Positions 25,790 through 34,894 of a DNA stretch of 61,725 nucleotides are shown here, piece after piece; within the stretch, counting starts at the first letter, position 1; every line of letters begins with the position of its first letter. Where the stretch lies: contig JAFWGA010000033.1 of NCBI GenBank assembly GCA_017515325.1, positions 1 through 61,725 on the forward strand, given 5' to 3'. The notes under the pieces are model-generated. The model searched no databases and was not told the DNA's origin. It saw nothing but the letters and a program-made list of their open reading frames with translations. This DNA comes from Blautia sp. Its GTDB lineage: Bacteria > Bacillota > Clostridia > Lachnospirales > Lachnospiraceae. Both the position numbers and the translations under genes were made by a program.

Positions 25790-27585
25790 ACCAGCGTTGG
25801 ACCATGCGCAGTGCCATTTTTGCCCTGTGCATCGGAAGCGTAGTGGTCTCCCTCTTTCTTCAGACCGCCCTTTTCCAGGCTTCCCTCCGCCGCCAGATCC
25901 GGACGGAGAGCATTGCGGAAAACACCTCCTCCCTTGAGCGGATGAAGTCCGATATCAACTCCTTTTTCCATGATCTGACATCGGAAATGCTGACCACCTA
26001 TACGGAGTCAGACCTGATCGGTGACCTGCGCCTTCATAGCCAGGGGGATGGCCTTCTGAAGAAATATTACTGGCGGGCCTGGTACCTTGGCCGCAAACGG
26101 TATGCCCGGAAAAATCGTCTTCTCGCCCTGTATCTCTATGATAACTATGACCGGATCATCAGCAGCTACCGCTATAACTGCCAGAGCTTTCCCCGGGATA
26201 TGTATTCCTCAGCCTACAAGGCCAACACCCAAAAGGTGCTGGACTACGTCCATGGAGAGGACAGCCAGCTCCTCGTTTCCGGCTACTACAACCCCCTGGA
26301 AAAAAAGGATATCCTTCGCCTGGTGCTCAGACTGCACAATTACGATGCAGACCGTCGCCAACTGGGCTACCTGGTCTGCGAGTATGACAGCCAGGTCCTG
26401 GCGGAAATCATGAAAAAGTACATCTCCTCTGACAATGTATTTCTCTGGCTGCAGCCCGTGGACGACAGAAGCATTGCCCATATCGGTACTGCCGAAGGGA
26501 GCTTTTCCACAGCCTATCGCCAGATCTCCAAAATTGTCCAGAACTATTATCCTTACAATACTCTGGAGGAGGAATACGATGGCTACTACCTGATTCACGT
26601 CAGCCTGGAAAATTATCATCTCGAAGCCTTCGCCATAGTCCCTCAGTCTCTTTTGACAGCAGCCCAGCAGTCCCAGACCCGCACTCTCCTGATCCTGGCT
26701 CTGGTCATGATTCTGATTGCCTCCGTCCTTGCCTTTTTACTGTCGCGATGGATCTCGCGGCCCATTGAGGATATGAAGGATACTATCCTGCGGATCCGAT
26801 CCGGTGAATCCCACCTGAGGATCAACCCTGACGGCTGGGCGGAGGAGCTGACCGTGCTGGGCAGCCAGTTTAATGAGATGCTGGACCGCATCCAGCAGAT
26901 GATGACAGAGGAATATGAATACAAGCTTCTGGCTGAGCGGACCGAATACAAAATGCTGCAGGCACAGATCAATCCTCATTTCCTCTACAATACCCTGAAT
27001 ACCATGAGCGCTATCGCCAACGTACAGAATTGTCCCCTGGTGAGCGGGATGTGCATCTGTCTCTCAGCCATCTTCCGCTACTGCCTGGATATGACGGATG
27101 AGCTGTCTACGGTGCAGAAGGAGATCGAGCATACCAGAAATTATCTTTACGTCATGGATGTCCGCAACGGAGGCAGCATCCGCTATGAATACGAGATTGC
27201 GGATGAGGTTCTTGACTGCCGGCTCCCCCGCATCACCCTGCAGCCCATCGTGGAAAACGCTGTGACCCACGGCCTCAGAAATGTCAGAAGGAAAGACAAA
27301 TACCTGCGGATCCGGGCCTTTCGGGACGATAAAGAACTGTTGCTGATCGTAGAGGATAATGGGATCGGCATGGACGCCCGTCATATGAACCGGGAGCTTG
27401 AGGAAAATGATCCCAAAAGGGTGGAATCCGGTATATCCATAGGCATTCTGAATGTAAACGCCCGTCTGAAAAAAGTCTTTGGCAAGGAATACGGCATCAC
27501 GATTGAAAGTGTTAGCGGAGAGGGTACCAGCGTAAAGATATGTGTACCCGCCCAAACCGATACAGAAAGGAAAGACGATGAATGA
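25786..27585 (+). CDS. YesM-type sensor histidine kinase
   Basis: The TTG start follows GGGGGGGAT. The 599-residue product has an N-terminal membrane segment (SAIFALCIGSVVVSLFLQ), an extracellular sensor region of about 270 residues, and a second membrane segment (TLLILALVMILIASVLAFLL, about residues 300-322). A HAMP domain, the His_kinase domain (QINPHFLYNTLNTMSA with the phosphorylated His) and a HATPase domain (VENAVTHGL, DNGIGM) follow. It senses a sugar signal, possibly through the adjacent binding protein, and phosphorylates the regulator at 27578. Confidence 0.92.
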   Translation: MNQRWTMRSAIFALCIGSVVVSLFLQTALFQASLRRQIRTESIAENTSSLERMKSDINSFFHDLTSEMLTTYTESDLIGDLRLHSQGDGLLKKYYWRAWYLGRKRYARKNRLLALYLYDNYDRIISSYRYNCQSFPRDMYSSAYKANTQKVLDYVHGEDSQLLVSGYYNPLEKKDILRLVLRLHNYDADRRQLGYLVCEYDSQVLAEIMKKYISSDNVFLWLQPVDDRSIAHIGTAEGSFSTAYRQISKIVQNYYPYNTLEEEYDGYYLIHVSLENYHLEAFAIVPQSLLTAAQQSQTRTLLILALVMILIASVLAFLLSRWISRPIEDMKDTILRIRSGESHLRINPDGWAEELTVLGSQFNEMLDRIQQMMTEEYEYKLLAERTEYKMLQAQINPHFLYNTLNTMSAIANVQNCPLVSGMCICLSAIFRYCLDMTDELSTVQKEIEHTRNYLYVMDVRNGGSIRYEYEIADEVLDCRLPRITLQPIVENAVTHGLRNVRRKDKYLRIRAFRDDKELLLIVEDNGIGMDARHMNRELEENDPKRVESGISIGILNVNARLKKVFGKEYGITIESVSGEGTSVKICVPAQTDTERKDDE

Positions 27586-28330
27586 GTCCAGGCTTTTTCG
27601 TGTTATGGCAGCAGACGATGAATACTGGAGCAGAGAAATATTGAAAAGCCTGATCCCCTGGAAGGACTACGGCATGGAAATGCTGGAACCGGCCTGTGAC
27701 GGAGAAGAAGTGTTGGAGCGCATTCCCACAGAAGAGCCGGATATCGTACTGACCGACATTGACATGCCTTTCCTTGACGGTCTGGCCTTGATGGAACGCC
27801 TGAAGAAGGAATATCCCCGGATTATTGCCATCGCCATCAGCGGCTATGATGATTTTCCAAAGGTTAAGGGATTTTTTGTTTCCGGCGGATATGATTACCT
27901 GCTCAAACCGGTAGACCCTTCCGAGCTTCGCAGAGCCATCCTGAAAGCCAAGGGTATTCTGGCCGAACGCGAGTCGCCTTCCCAAAGCCTGGCTCAGGCG
28001 ACTCCCGCTTCCGATCAGACCGCCCTCGTCCGGCAATACATTGAACAAGCCTATGCCCAGCCCATCACCCTCAGCAGTCTGGGAGAGCTCTTTCATATGG
28101 ATGGAAATTACCTGTCAAGGCTTTACAGCCAAAGGTACGGGGAAACCGTTACCGCCAGCATTGCCCGGCTCCGGATCGAGCATGCGGTTGAGCTGATGCG
28201 GACCACGGACCGTAAGCTGGAGGACATCTCTTTCCAGGTAGGCTATGACGATTATCACTACTTCAACCGGGTTTTCCGCAAAAGAATAGGAAAAAGCCCC
28301 AGCGAATACCGCCGGGGCCTGTCGGAATGA
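27578..28330 (+). CDS. YesN-type response regulator with AraC HTH domain
   Basis: The start at ATG 27578 overlaps the kinase end by 8 bases, with GAAAGGAAAG upstream. The 250-residue product has a receiver domain (phospho-acceptor D60 in PDIVLTDIDMP, lysine in YLLKPVDP) and a C-terminal AraC DNA-binding domain (ITLSSLGELFHMDGNYLSRL and ISFQVGYDDYHYFNRVFRK). It is shorter than many YesN proteins because it lacks the middle domain. It most likely activates the divergent sugar transporter genes. Confidence 0.92.
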   Translation: MNESRLFRVMAADDEYWSREILKSLIPWKDYGMEMLEPACDGEEVLERIPTEEPDIVLTDIDMPFLDGLALMERLKKEYPRIIAIAISGYDDFPKVKGFFVSGGYDYLLKPVDPSELRRAILKAKGILAERESPSQSLAQATPASDQTALVRQYIEQAYAQPITLSSLGELFHMDGNYLSRLYSQRYGETVTASIARLRIEHAVELMRTTDRKLEDISFQVGYDDYHYFNRVFRKRIGKSPSEYRRGLSE

Positions 28331-28376
28331 GCAAAATGCATATGCGCAGCAGCGTGCAGCGCGGATTGAGAACAGA

Positions 28377-29081
28377 TTAATAGGTAACCGTATAAACTTT
28401 GCCGCCCTGGTCTTTCAGCTGATAGCTGACGTGATCGTTGCAGACCGTCACCTGATAGATCTCGCCGGGAAGATTCAGGGAAAGCAGCACTCTTTTCCCG
28501 CTTCCGTCCGCCTTGCTCTGTACGATCTGCAGCTTGTTCTCTTTACCCTGAGCCGAAGCCTTGGCATAATACAGCAGATTCCCATAAAGCCGGGGCGAAT
28601 AAATCTGCCCCAGGTCGATGGCTCTGCTGGTAGACAGATTGAAGATACAGCAATAATCCGGCTGGGGAGCCTCCGAATAGCGATAGACCCCAATGATGTA
28701 GCGCCCCCGCTTCAGGGAAAAGTCAAGATTCACCCCTCTGGCAAAAAGCCGGAAGCCTTCCGTACCAATGGTGTAGGACATCACATTCAGCGATCCTGAA
28801 TCCTTCAGGTTGAAGAAAAGGGTGTCCCCACAGGCGCCGACATAAGACATCTTGCAGGACTCTTTTCCTTCAAAGACCGCAAGATCTCCAGCCTGGTTTC
28901 TGCCCAAGGCCGTCAGGGTGTAAGTCATTTTGCCTTTTCCGGAGATAGAAGTCTCCTGATACATCATGTTATTTACCGTGAAACGCCTGACTGTCGCTTC
29001 TGCTCTTACTCCCTTTACCGGAAGCAGGACAAAAGCAGCCAATGCGATCAGGAATGTCAGTTTTCTCTCCCAGGTTTTCAT
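28377..29081 (-). CDS. Secreted protein of unknown function (beta-propeller-like repeats)
   Basis: The start at ATG 29081 is set by AAGGAGACG. The 234-residue product has a signal peptide (LTFLIALAAFVLLPVKGVRA). The body is rich in beta strand with repeated phrases such as DLAVFEGKESCKMSYVG, DTLFFNLKDSGSLNVMSY and GNLLYYAKASAQGKENKL (short tags: GDTLFFNL, GNLLYYAK), as in DUF5050-like or TolB-like propeller fragments. No enzyme motif is seen. It converges on the YesN gene; any link to the transporter is unproven. Confidence 0.7.
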   Translation of the reverse strand: MKTWERKLTFLIALAAFVLLPVKGVRAEATVRRFTVNNMMYQETSISGKGKMTYTLTALGRNQAGDLAVFEGKESCKMSYVGACGDTLFFNLKDSGSLNVMSYTIGTEGFRLFARGVNLDFSLKRGRYIIGVYRYSEAPQPDYCCIFNLSTSRAIDLGQIYSPRLYGNLLYYAKASAQGKENKLQIVQSKADGSGKRVLLSLNLPGEIYQVTVCNDHVSYQLKDQGGKVYTVTY

Positions 29082-29120
29082 CGTCTCCTTCCCCCTTTCC
29101 CTTCTCCTCATCAATCCCTT

Positions 29121-29513
29121 TTACAGATATTGGCTGAACTCCACCTTTTCCTTGTTAGGACCCTCGATGGTAAAGTAGCGGACCCCCTTCTCCCAGTAGG
29201 GCAGAAAATGGATCACATCCTCCAGGCTATTCATTCCCCTCTTGCAGATGGTATCATACACGGCCTCCACATCTGTAACATTGATGGCTATGTGCTCGAT
29301 CGATCCCCGGCAGGAAGGCGCATCCTCTGCCTCATAGGTTTCCAGAAGGAGATTTCCCAGCTTCAAAAACAGCACACGCCCGCCAGTGTTGGGGTCACTG
29401 GTGGAATGGGCCACCTCAAAGCCAAGCTCTGTATAAAACAGAACCGTCTCATCGATATCCTTTGTCGGAATCCCGATATGCTGCAACCCGGTTGCGTAAT
29501 CTGCAATTTTCAT
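29121..29513 (-). CDS. VOC family (glyoxalase/dioxygenase fold) protein
   Basis: The 130-residue product has the paired beta-alpha-beta-beta-beta modules of the vicinal oxygen chelate fold: LQHIGIPTKDIDETVLFYTELGF at the start and IEHIAINVTDVEAVYDTI in the middle. Metal ligands are likely H12, E58 (LLLETYE), H74 and the late glutamate (KVEFSQ). The substrate is not predictable; sugar or methylglyoxal chemistry is possible given the neighbours. It lies 39 bases upstream of the secreted-protein start on the same strand. Confidence 0.85.
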   Translation of the reverse strand: MKIADYATGLQHIGIPTKDIDETVLFYTELGFEVAHSTSDPNTGGRVLFLKLGNLLLETYEAEDAPSCRGSIEHIAINVTDVEAVYDTICKRGMNSLEDVIHFLPYWEKGVRYFTIEGPNKEKVEFSQYL

Positions 29514-29616
29514 AGTTCGTCCTGATCCTCTCTATTGGTGGATACTTTTCGATAATGGTAGTATTATAGTATAAGACATTGTGAAGGAAAATTCAAGATT
29601 TTTGAAAGAAAGAAAA

Positions 29617-29645
29617 TTGCAGTCATTCTCCATTTGTATTATAAT
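29617..29645 (+). promoter_or_regulatory. Promoter for the FGGY kinase and RNase H genes
   Basis: TTGCAG, a 17-bp spacer and a perfect TATAAT. The ATG is 56 bases after the -10 with AGAGAGGA upstream. Confidence 0.75.
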
Positions 29646-29700
29646 CATTTTATCGTATCAATGGTCTGGGTTATGAAAAAGAAAAGAGAGGAAAACGACA

Positions 29701-31005
29701 ATGAAGGCAATAGGAATTGATATTGGTACGACATCCATCAGCATAGTTGTGCTGGATTTAGTGAAAAAAAAGGTCCTGGCCTCTCGGTGCATGGACAATG
29801 ATTCCTTTTTGCGCGCAGAACAAGAAGGTCAGGGCATCCAGGATCCCACCCTCATCTTTAAACGCACGATGGACGCGCTCGATGAAATCATCGGGAACTA
29901 CCCTGATTTTTCCGCGATCGGCATTACCGGCCAGATGCACGGGATCGTCTATATCGATGGCATGAGGCGTTTCGCCAGCCCTCTCTATACCTGGCAGGAT
30001 GAAAGCGGAAACCGTCCGGATGCCCAGGGAAACACAATGGTGGAACTGGTCAGGCAGCGCTATGGTATTCCTGTGGCCTCAGGCTATGGACTGATCACCT
30101 ACCTCTGCCATAAAAGGGAGGGGAAGGTTCCTGCCAATGCCCGGTATATGTGCACCATTATGGATTACATTGCGATGCGGCTGTCAGGAAGGCCGAAGCC
30201 CCTCATGCACGTGAGCAACGCAGCCAGCCTTGGTTTTTACGATGTAAAAGAAGGCTTGTTTCAGACAAAGATACTTTCAGAGCTGGGTGTGGATCTCTCC
30301 CTGATCCCTGAGGTGACCTCCCACTTCGAAGTACTGGGAAGCTTCAGGGGCATCCCCGTATACACAGCCATCGGGGATAACCAGGCCAGCTTTCTGGGTG
30401 CTGTGGGAACACAAGAAAATTCGGTCCTGGTCAATATGGGAACGGGGGGGCAGATTTCTGTTCTTTCCGATACCTTTTTTGAGGCTCCGGGCATCGAAGC
30501 CCGCCCTATTTACGATGGACACTATCTGCTGGCCGGCTCCTCTCTGTGCGGAGGGAGGGCTTATGCCGTTGTCGAGCATTTTTTCCGTACCTTTGCTGTC
30601 TATGCCGGTCTGCCGGATATCCCCCAGTATGACCTGATGGCCCGCATTCTCAGCTCCGAAAAGGAAAGCAGTCCCCTGAAGATAGAAACAACCTTTAAAG
30701 GAACCCGCTTCGATCCGGACAAAAAAGGTTCCATCATAGGGATCACAGAGGAAAATCTGACTCCGGTCCACCTGATCCGGGGTACCCTGGAGGGTATGGC
30801 CCAGGAGCTGTATGATATGTATCACCAGATCTGTGAGGGAACCAATCTCCATTGCGACAGACTTTATGCCTCCGGAAACGGTCTGCGCAAAAATCCTGCC
30901 CTCATGGAGATTTTCCAGAAGAAATTTCAGATGCCTCTCCTGCTGGCGCCCTTTGAAGAGGAGGCTGCCTGCGGGGCCGCCATCAGCACAATCCTGAAGG
31001 GATAA
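29701..31005 (+). CDS. FGGY-family carbohydrate kinase, sedoheptulokinase-like
   Basis: The 434-residue product has the two actin-fold halves of FGGY kinases: the N-terminal phosphate loop GIDIGTTSISIVVLD, the substrate region TGQMHGIVY and WQDESGNRP, the IGDNQASFLGAVG motif with the catalytic aspartate, and the C-terminal ATP site VNMGTGGQ, ASGNGLRKNP and EEEAACGAA. The QMHG and GDNQASF patterns recall sedoheptulokinases. It is slightly shorter than the 480-520 residues usual for FGGY enzymes. It may phosphorylate the sugar imported by the 20571-25355 transporter, which is inference from proximity. Confidence 0.85.
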   Translation: MKAIGIDIGTTSISIVVLDLVKKKVLASRCMDNDSFLRAEQEGQGIQDPTLIFKRTMDALDEIIGNYPDFSAIGITGQMHGIVYIDGMRRFASPLYTWQDESGNRPDAQGNTMVELVRQRYGIPVASGYGLITYLCHKREGKVPANARYMCTIMDYIAMRLSGRPKPLMHVSNAASLGFYDVKEGLFQTKILSELGVDLSLIPEVTSHFEVLGSFRGIPVYTAIGDNQASFLGAVGTQENSVLVNMGTGGQISVLSDTFFEAPGIEARPIYDGHYLLAGSSLCGGRAYAVVEHFFRTFAVYAGLPDIPQYDLMARILSSEKESSPLKIETTFKGTRFDPDKKGSIIGITEENLTPVHLIRGTLEGMAQELYDMYHQICEGTNLHCDRLYASGNGLRKNPALMEIFQKKFQMPLLLAPFEEEAACGAAISTILKG

Positions 31006-31037
31006 TGATATCGTTGAACATTACACCAGGACAAAAT

Positions 31038-31688
31038 ATGGCAGAAAATAAAACAACAAAGAAAAGCAGCAAAAAGAAAAATTACTATGCCGTCCGCAAG
31101 GGCCACACAACCGGTTTATTTACCTCCTGGCCGGAATGCCAGGAAGCGGTTCGCGGTTTCTCCGGCGCAGAATTTAAGGGATTTTATACCAAAGAGGAGG
31201 CTATGGCTTATCTTACCGGTGAAAGCCTCTTCCTGCAGGAGGAGACAGGTCCGGACGAGAACGATCTGATCGTCTATGTGGACGGAAGCTTTGATGCCTC
31301 CCTGAAGCGCTATGCCTACGGTTGTATCTTCCTGCTTCCGGAGGGCGAGGAAGCCCTAAGCGGCTGCGGAAATGACCCGGGGCTCCTCCCCTTACGCAAC
31401 GTGGCGGGGGAAATGCTCGGAGCCATGAAAGCGGTCCAGTGGGCCATCCGCCACCAATTCGGGTCTGTCCAGCTTCGCTATGACTACAGCGGGATAGAAA
31501 TGTGGGTTACCGGCGTGTGGGAAACCAAAAACGAGTATACCCAAAAGTATGCCGCCTATATGAGGGGCTGCCAGGAAAAGATCGCCATTTCCTTCAAGAA
31601 GGTGGAGGCCCATTCCGGCAACCCTCTCAATGACGCCGTCGACCAGCTGGCCAAGGATGCTCTGCGCGCCGAACCCGGGAGCCACTGA
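31038..31688 (+). CDS. Ribonuclease H with N-terminal viroplasmin-type domain
   Basis: The 216-residue product (from ATG 31038, AGGA upstream; an ATG at 31005 that overlaps the kinase stop is possible) has a basic tail, then a small hybrid-binding domain (YYAVRKGHTTGLFTSWPEC to FKGFYTKEEAMAYL, about 17-60). The RNase H fold follows: D in VYVDGSFD, E in VAGEMLGAM, D in RYDYSGIE and D in PLNDAVDQLAK give the DEDD set. It cuts RNA in RNA-DNA hybrids. Cotranscribed with the kinase by position only. Confidence 0.9.
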   Translation: MAENKTTKKSSKKKNYYAVRKGHTTGLFTSWPECQEAVRGFSGAEFKGFYTKEEAMAYLTGESLFLQEETGPDENDLIVYVDGSFDASLKRYAYGCIFLLPEGEEALSGCGNDPGLLPLRNVAGEMLGAMKAVQWAIRHQFGSVQLRYDYSGIEMWVTGVWETKNEYTQKYAAYMRGCQEKIAISFKKVEAHSGNPLNDAVDQLAKDALRAEPGSH

Positions 31689-31713
31689 CTCCCGGCGCTG
31701 TCGTTGGTCTTTG

Positions 31714-32991
31714 TCACCCCTTGCGGAACACCTTCTCCATACCGGCTACGCAATGGCGGAATTCCTCCTCCGGCAGATAATCCTGCAGATCATAGATCAG
31801 CTTATTCACTACCTTCCCCACCGCCGTATCGATCTGCCCCAGCAGAATCTCTTTTTCCTTCTCCTCCACCGGGAGCTTACGCACTGCCTTACCCAGCCTG
31901 AGATTTACGCTGGCCACGGCGTCCTCCTGAATACACTGGATACGAGGCCGAAGATCCCGCGTCCCTTCCCAGAGATGATATTCCCGGATATATTTGTCCA
32001 TGATTTTCTCTGCCTGTAGATACGCTTTGGCATTTTCCTCCGAATCTGAGGTGGAGAAGTCATCAATATCATAGAGGGTATAAGGAGGAAGCTCCCGGAT
32101 TCCGGGTTCGATATCCCGGGGGACAGCCAGATCCAGGAGGAAGGTCTTATGGACTGCCTGACATGCCCTGAGTTTCTCCAGGCGAATGGTATAATGGGGA
32201 CTGGCAGTCGCGCTTACCACCACCTGGCACTGGGGAATGTACTGGTAGCGGTCATCATAGGCAATGGGACGGCATCCCTGAGGCAAAGCGACATTTCCGC
32301 TGTGATACTGCCGAAGGGTCATCATCACATCCGCACCGTACTGCAGGAGAGTAGTGGCAGCCAGGCGGCCGTATTCTCCGTTTCCGATCACCATACATGT
32401 CTTGCCCGCAACAGGAAACCCCTGATCCTCCAGCCGCTGAACCGCCTGCTCGATAGCGGAAGCATTAGCCCTGCTAAAGACGACTTCTGTCTTGATCTTT
32501 TTGGCGGCTGTGACGGCTGTCCGGAAAAGTACCTCCATACAGCTGCCTGCCATTTTCTTGTCCCGGGAAAAATCCAACGCCTGTTTGACCTGGGTCAACA
32601 CCTGATCCTCCGCCAGGATGGCGGAACGCAGGCCGCAGGCCAGATAAAAAAGATGCGAAACTGCTCTCTCACCCGAGCGGAAGGCAAAATAAGGCGCATA
32701 CTCCTCCGGTGTCAGGCCCGCATAGGAACAGAAAAGTCCAAGCAAGGGGTCTTCCGGGTATACCTTTCCTTGTTCTGCCTCCTTGAGCCAGATTTCCGGC
32801 AGCATCTCGTCATCGCTCGTATTCACCCATATCTCCAGGCGGTTGCAGGTCGACAGGATTACCACACCCTCCACTGCAAGCCTTTCCCTGATCTCTCCCA
32901 TCAACTCTGTCAGTCTTTGCTGCGTCAAAAACAGAGAAGACCTGACAGATACCGGTGCCCGGCTATGGTCTGTCCCGATCATTGTTACCAT
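31714..32991 (-). CDS. hemA: Glutamyl-tRNA reductase
   Basis: The start at ATG 32991 follows AGGGAGGGG; a longer frame runs back into the type B repeat. The 425-residue product reduces glutamyl-tRNA to glutamate semialdehyde, the first step of tetrapyrrole synthesis. The catalytic cysteine is C49 in STCNRLEIWVNT. The NADPH domain has VIGNGEYGRLAATTL and the family block ATASPHYTIRLE. The C-terminal dimerisation helix is present. It is the last gene of the unit that begins with cobI, 69 bases after the surface-protein gene, and no other hem gene is in the window. Confidence 0.92.
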   Translation of the reverse strand: MVTMIGTDHSRAPVSVRSSLFLTQQRLTELMGEIRERLAVEGVVILSTCNRLEIWVNTSDDEMLPEIWLKEAEQGKVYPEDPLLGLFCSYAGLTPEEYAPYFAFRSGERAVSHLFYLACGLRSAILAEDQVLTQVKQALDFSRDKKMAGSCMEVLFRTAVTAAKKIKTEVVFSRANASAIEQAVQRLEDQGFPVAGKTCMVIGNGEYGRLAATTLLQYGADVMMTLRQYHSGNVALPQGCRPIAYDDRYQYIPQCQVVVSATASPHYTIRLEKLRACQAVHKTFLLDLAVPRDIEPGIRELPPYTLYDIDDFSTSDSEENAKAYLQAEKIMDKYIREYHLWEGTRDLRPRIQCIQEDAVASVNLRLGKAVRKLPVEEKEKEILLGQIDTAVGKVVNKLIYDLQDYLPEEEFRHCVAGMEKVFRKG

Positions 32992-33014
32992 TTTCTTTCC
33001 CCTCCCTAATATAT

Positions 33015-33045
33015 CGACCTGTGCGGTCACCAAAGCCAATACCAC
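33015..33045 (-). repeat. Type B repeat upstream of hemA
   Basis: The minus strand reads GGTATTGGCTTTGGTGACC then GCACAGGTCG. The right half matches the 13705 copy, including the GACC-N5-GGTC dyad; the left CGGTCAC arm is changed. It is 24 bases before the hemA start, a position fit for an RNA structure or protein site affecting hemA. Confidence 0.55.
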
Positions 33046-33060
33046 ACAGGTAGAAGCTGT

Positions 33061-34152
33061 TTACGAACGCCTTTTTGCCAGTTGGTTGACGACCCCGCCT
33101 ACTGCCATGATGGCCATTGCGATAAACAGAACCCGCTTTGCCGCTTCCTGCGGAATACTACCTTTTCCGCCTATCCTGTCTGAATAGAAGGTCAGGGTAT
33201 ATTCGATCTCCAATGGATCTCCCATTGCTGTCGTATCCGCAATCACATACATAGGTTCATCCATCACTGTGATGGGTATGGTAAAGGAAGAATTCCCTCC
33301 ATCTGTCGTCTCATTGTCGTATCTGATTCCGTCAACCAGCATATAATCATAATAGGGGCTGCTCCACAGTAGCCTGGCGTAGGCTCTCCCCTCCGAAACA
33401 ATCAGCCAGGTGGGTGAGGTCACCCCAGCCCGTCCGCTGCCTCCGGTAAGGGATAGCTCGATCGCGTATTCCCCGTCAGGCCGATCCAACCGGACTGCCT
33501 CGGCCTGGGCGGACACCGTCACGGGAACCGCCTCTTCCGCCTTTGTCTCCTCTTCCGGATGATTCCGGCTGTACTCTCTCATTGCCTTCTCGATCTTTTT
33601 ATAGTCCGGAAGGGGAAAGGCCAGTGCATCTGCCGGAATACCTGCGGCATCAAAAAGGAGCAGCCTGTCATACCATTTACTGCGGTTTTTGCTGTAGGCA
33701 GCGCATTCCAGTCCGACATTGAGCGCAGCAACAGGAACCGTAAAGGTATAATACCCTTCTCTCTCCACAAAGGGGATATAGTCCTCAAGAGGAGCCGCCG
33801 CTGCTGCTTCCCCGGAGCCCATATAGACAAAGAGATAGCTCTTGCTGTACATATGAAGCTCTGCCTCCATCCTCTGGTCCTTCACCGTGAGCACGGCCTC
33901 CAGTACACGGAAAAAAGGAGAGCTGCACTCTACACTCAATGTATAAATCCCGTCCCGGATGTCCCGGCCATAGATCGGTACCATCCCATAGCTTCCTATG
34001 GCTTCGCCCGGCGCCCTTTCCGTGGCAAAGGCAACGGCACTGTGCTCGGCATCCGCCAGAATCCTTTCCGGCGATACAGCCATCGCCAAAAAAGCGAAAA
34101 GCGATAGCCATGTCAGTCTTTTTATCATTCGCATCATTCTCTTTCTTTCCAT
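33061..34152 (-). CDS. Membrane-anchored surface protein with two beta-rich domains (NEAT-like?)
   Basis: I start at ATG 34152, two bases after the permease stop. The 363-residue product has a signal peptide (LTWLSLFAFLAMAVSPERILA) and domain 1 (about 25-165; DIRDGIYTLSVECSS, KSYLFVYMG, the tag SKNRSKWYDRLLLF). A linker rich in Glu is followed by domain 2 (about 205-320; DGEYAIELSLTGGSGRAGV, YARLLWSSPYYDYMLVDG) and a C-terminal membrane segment ending AKRRS. The tags recall NEAT-like haem or metal-handling surface domains of clostridia, but I cannot confirm the family. Position between an exporter, cobI and hemA suggests a tetrapyrrole or metal role. Confidence 0.65.
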   Translation of the reverse strand: MERKRMMRMIKRLTWLSLFAFLAMAVSPERILADAEHSAVAFATERAPGEAIGSYGMVPIYGRDIRDGIYTLSVECSSPFFRVLEAVLTVKDQRMEAELHMYSKSYLFVYMGSGEAAAAAPLEDYIPFVEREGYYTFTVPVAALNVGLECAAYSKNRSKWYDRLLLFDAAGIPADALAFPLPDYKKIEKAMREYSRNHPEEETKAEEAVPVTVSAQAEAVRLDRPDGEYAIELSLTGGSGRAGVTSPTWLIVSEGRAYARLLWSSPYYDYMLVDGIRYDNETTDGGNSSFTIPITVMDEPMYVIADTTAMGDPLEIEYTLTFYSDRIGGKGSIPQEAAKRVLFIAMAIMAVGGVVNQLAKRRS

Positions 34153-34153
34153 G

Positions 34154-34894
34154 CTAAAGGGTCTTTTTTCTGTAAATAAATCCAACCGCAATCAGGGAAA
34201 AGACCAGCAGATACGCCAGAAGCAGCATACAGCCCGGCAGAATTCCCTCTGGTACGCCCATGGCAATGCTCCGGATCATCCCGCTGGCCTGGGACAAAGG
34301 AAGCAGGGCCACTGCCTGCCGGAAGCCTCCCGGGATCTGGTCCGTTGAGAAAAAGGTATTGCAAAGAAAGGACATGGGCATAATAATATAGGAGGTATAG
34401 CGAGGGGCATCCGTATAACTCTTGGCCAGGAAAGAGAGCACCAGGGCGATGGTGGAAAAAACGGTTCCGTTCAGAAACATGATAAAAAAAGACAGTCCGT
34501 TAAAGACAAGGCCGGTACGAATGGGCATAGTCAGTAGAAGAATGATTCCCCCGGCATACATGCCACGAAGGCTGCCCCCGATGATCTGGCCAAGAATAAA
34601 CTGCCACAGCGGCGTGGGGGAAACCATGATCTGATCCAATGCCTTCTCATACAGCCTCTGAACGCTCATATTCTGGGCAACGGCACTGAAGCTGCCGGTC
34701 ATCGTCGACATGGCCACAAGCCCCGGGATCAGGAAATTCAGATAAGGCTCTCCGTGGGAAGTCGTCTGGATCCCCAGGCCAAAGATCACAAGATACATCA
34801 GGGGAGATACCATGGCTGCCATGGTAATCTTATAAAAATCCCGCTTGAATTCCGTCCACTTTTCCCATAAAACTGTGATAATCCCCATGGTCAT
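34154..34894 (-). CDS. ABC-2 type permease
   Basis: The 246-residue product has six membrane segments and the ABC-2 pattern: YKITMAAMVSPLMYLVIFGL, GLVAMSTMTGSFSAVAQNM, ALDQIMVSPTPLWQFILGQIIGG (tag ALDQIMVSP). It is the membrane half of an exporter of the DrrB/NodJ kind. It overlaps the ATPase gene by four bases (ATGA) and ends two bases before the surface protein. The substrate is unknown; the cobI/hemA context favours a tetrapyrrole, metallophore or the neighbouring surface protein's ligand. Confidence 0.88.
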   Translation of the reverse strand: MTMGIITVLWEKWTEFKRDFYKITMAAMVSPLMYLVIFGLGIQTTSHGEPYLNFLIPGLVAMSTMTGSFSAVAQNMSVQRLYEKALDQIMVSPTPLWQFILGQIIGGSLRGMYAGGIILLLTMPIRTGLVFNGLSFFIMFLNGTVFSTIALVLSFLAKSYTDAPRYTSYIIMPMSFLCNTFFSTDQIPGGFRQAVALLPLSQASGMIRSIAMGVPEGILPGCMLLLAYLLVFSLIAVGFIYRKKTL

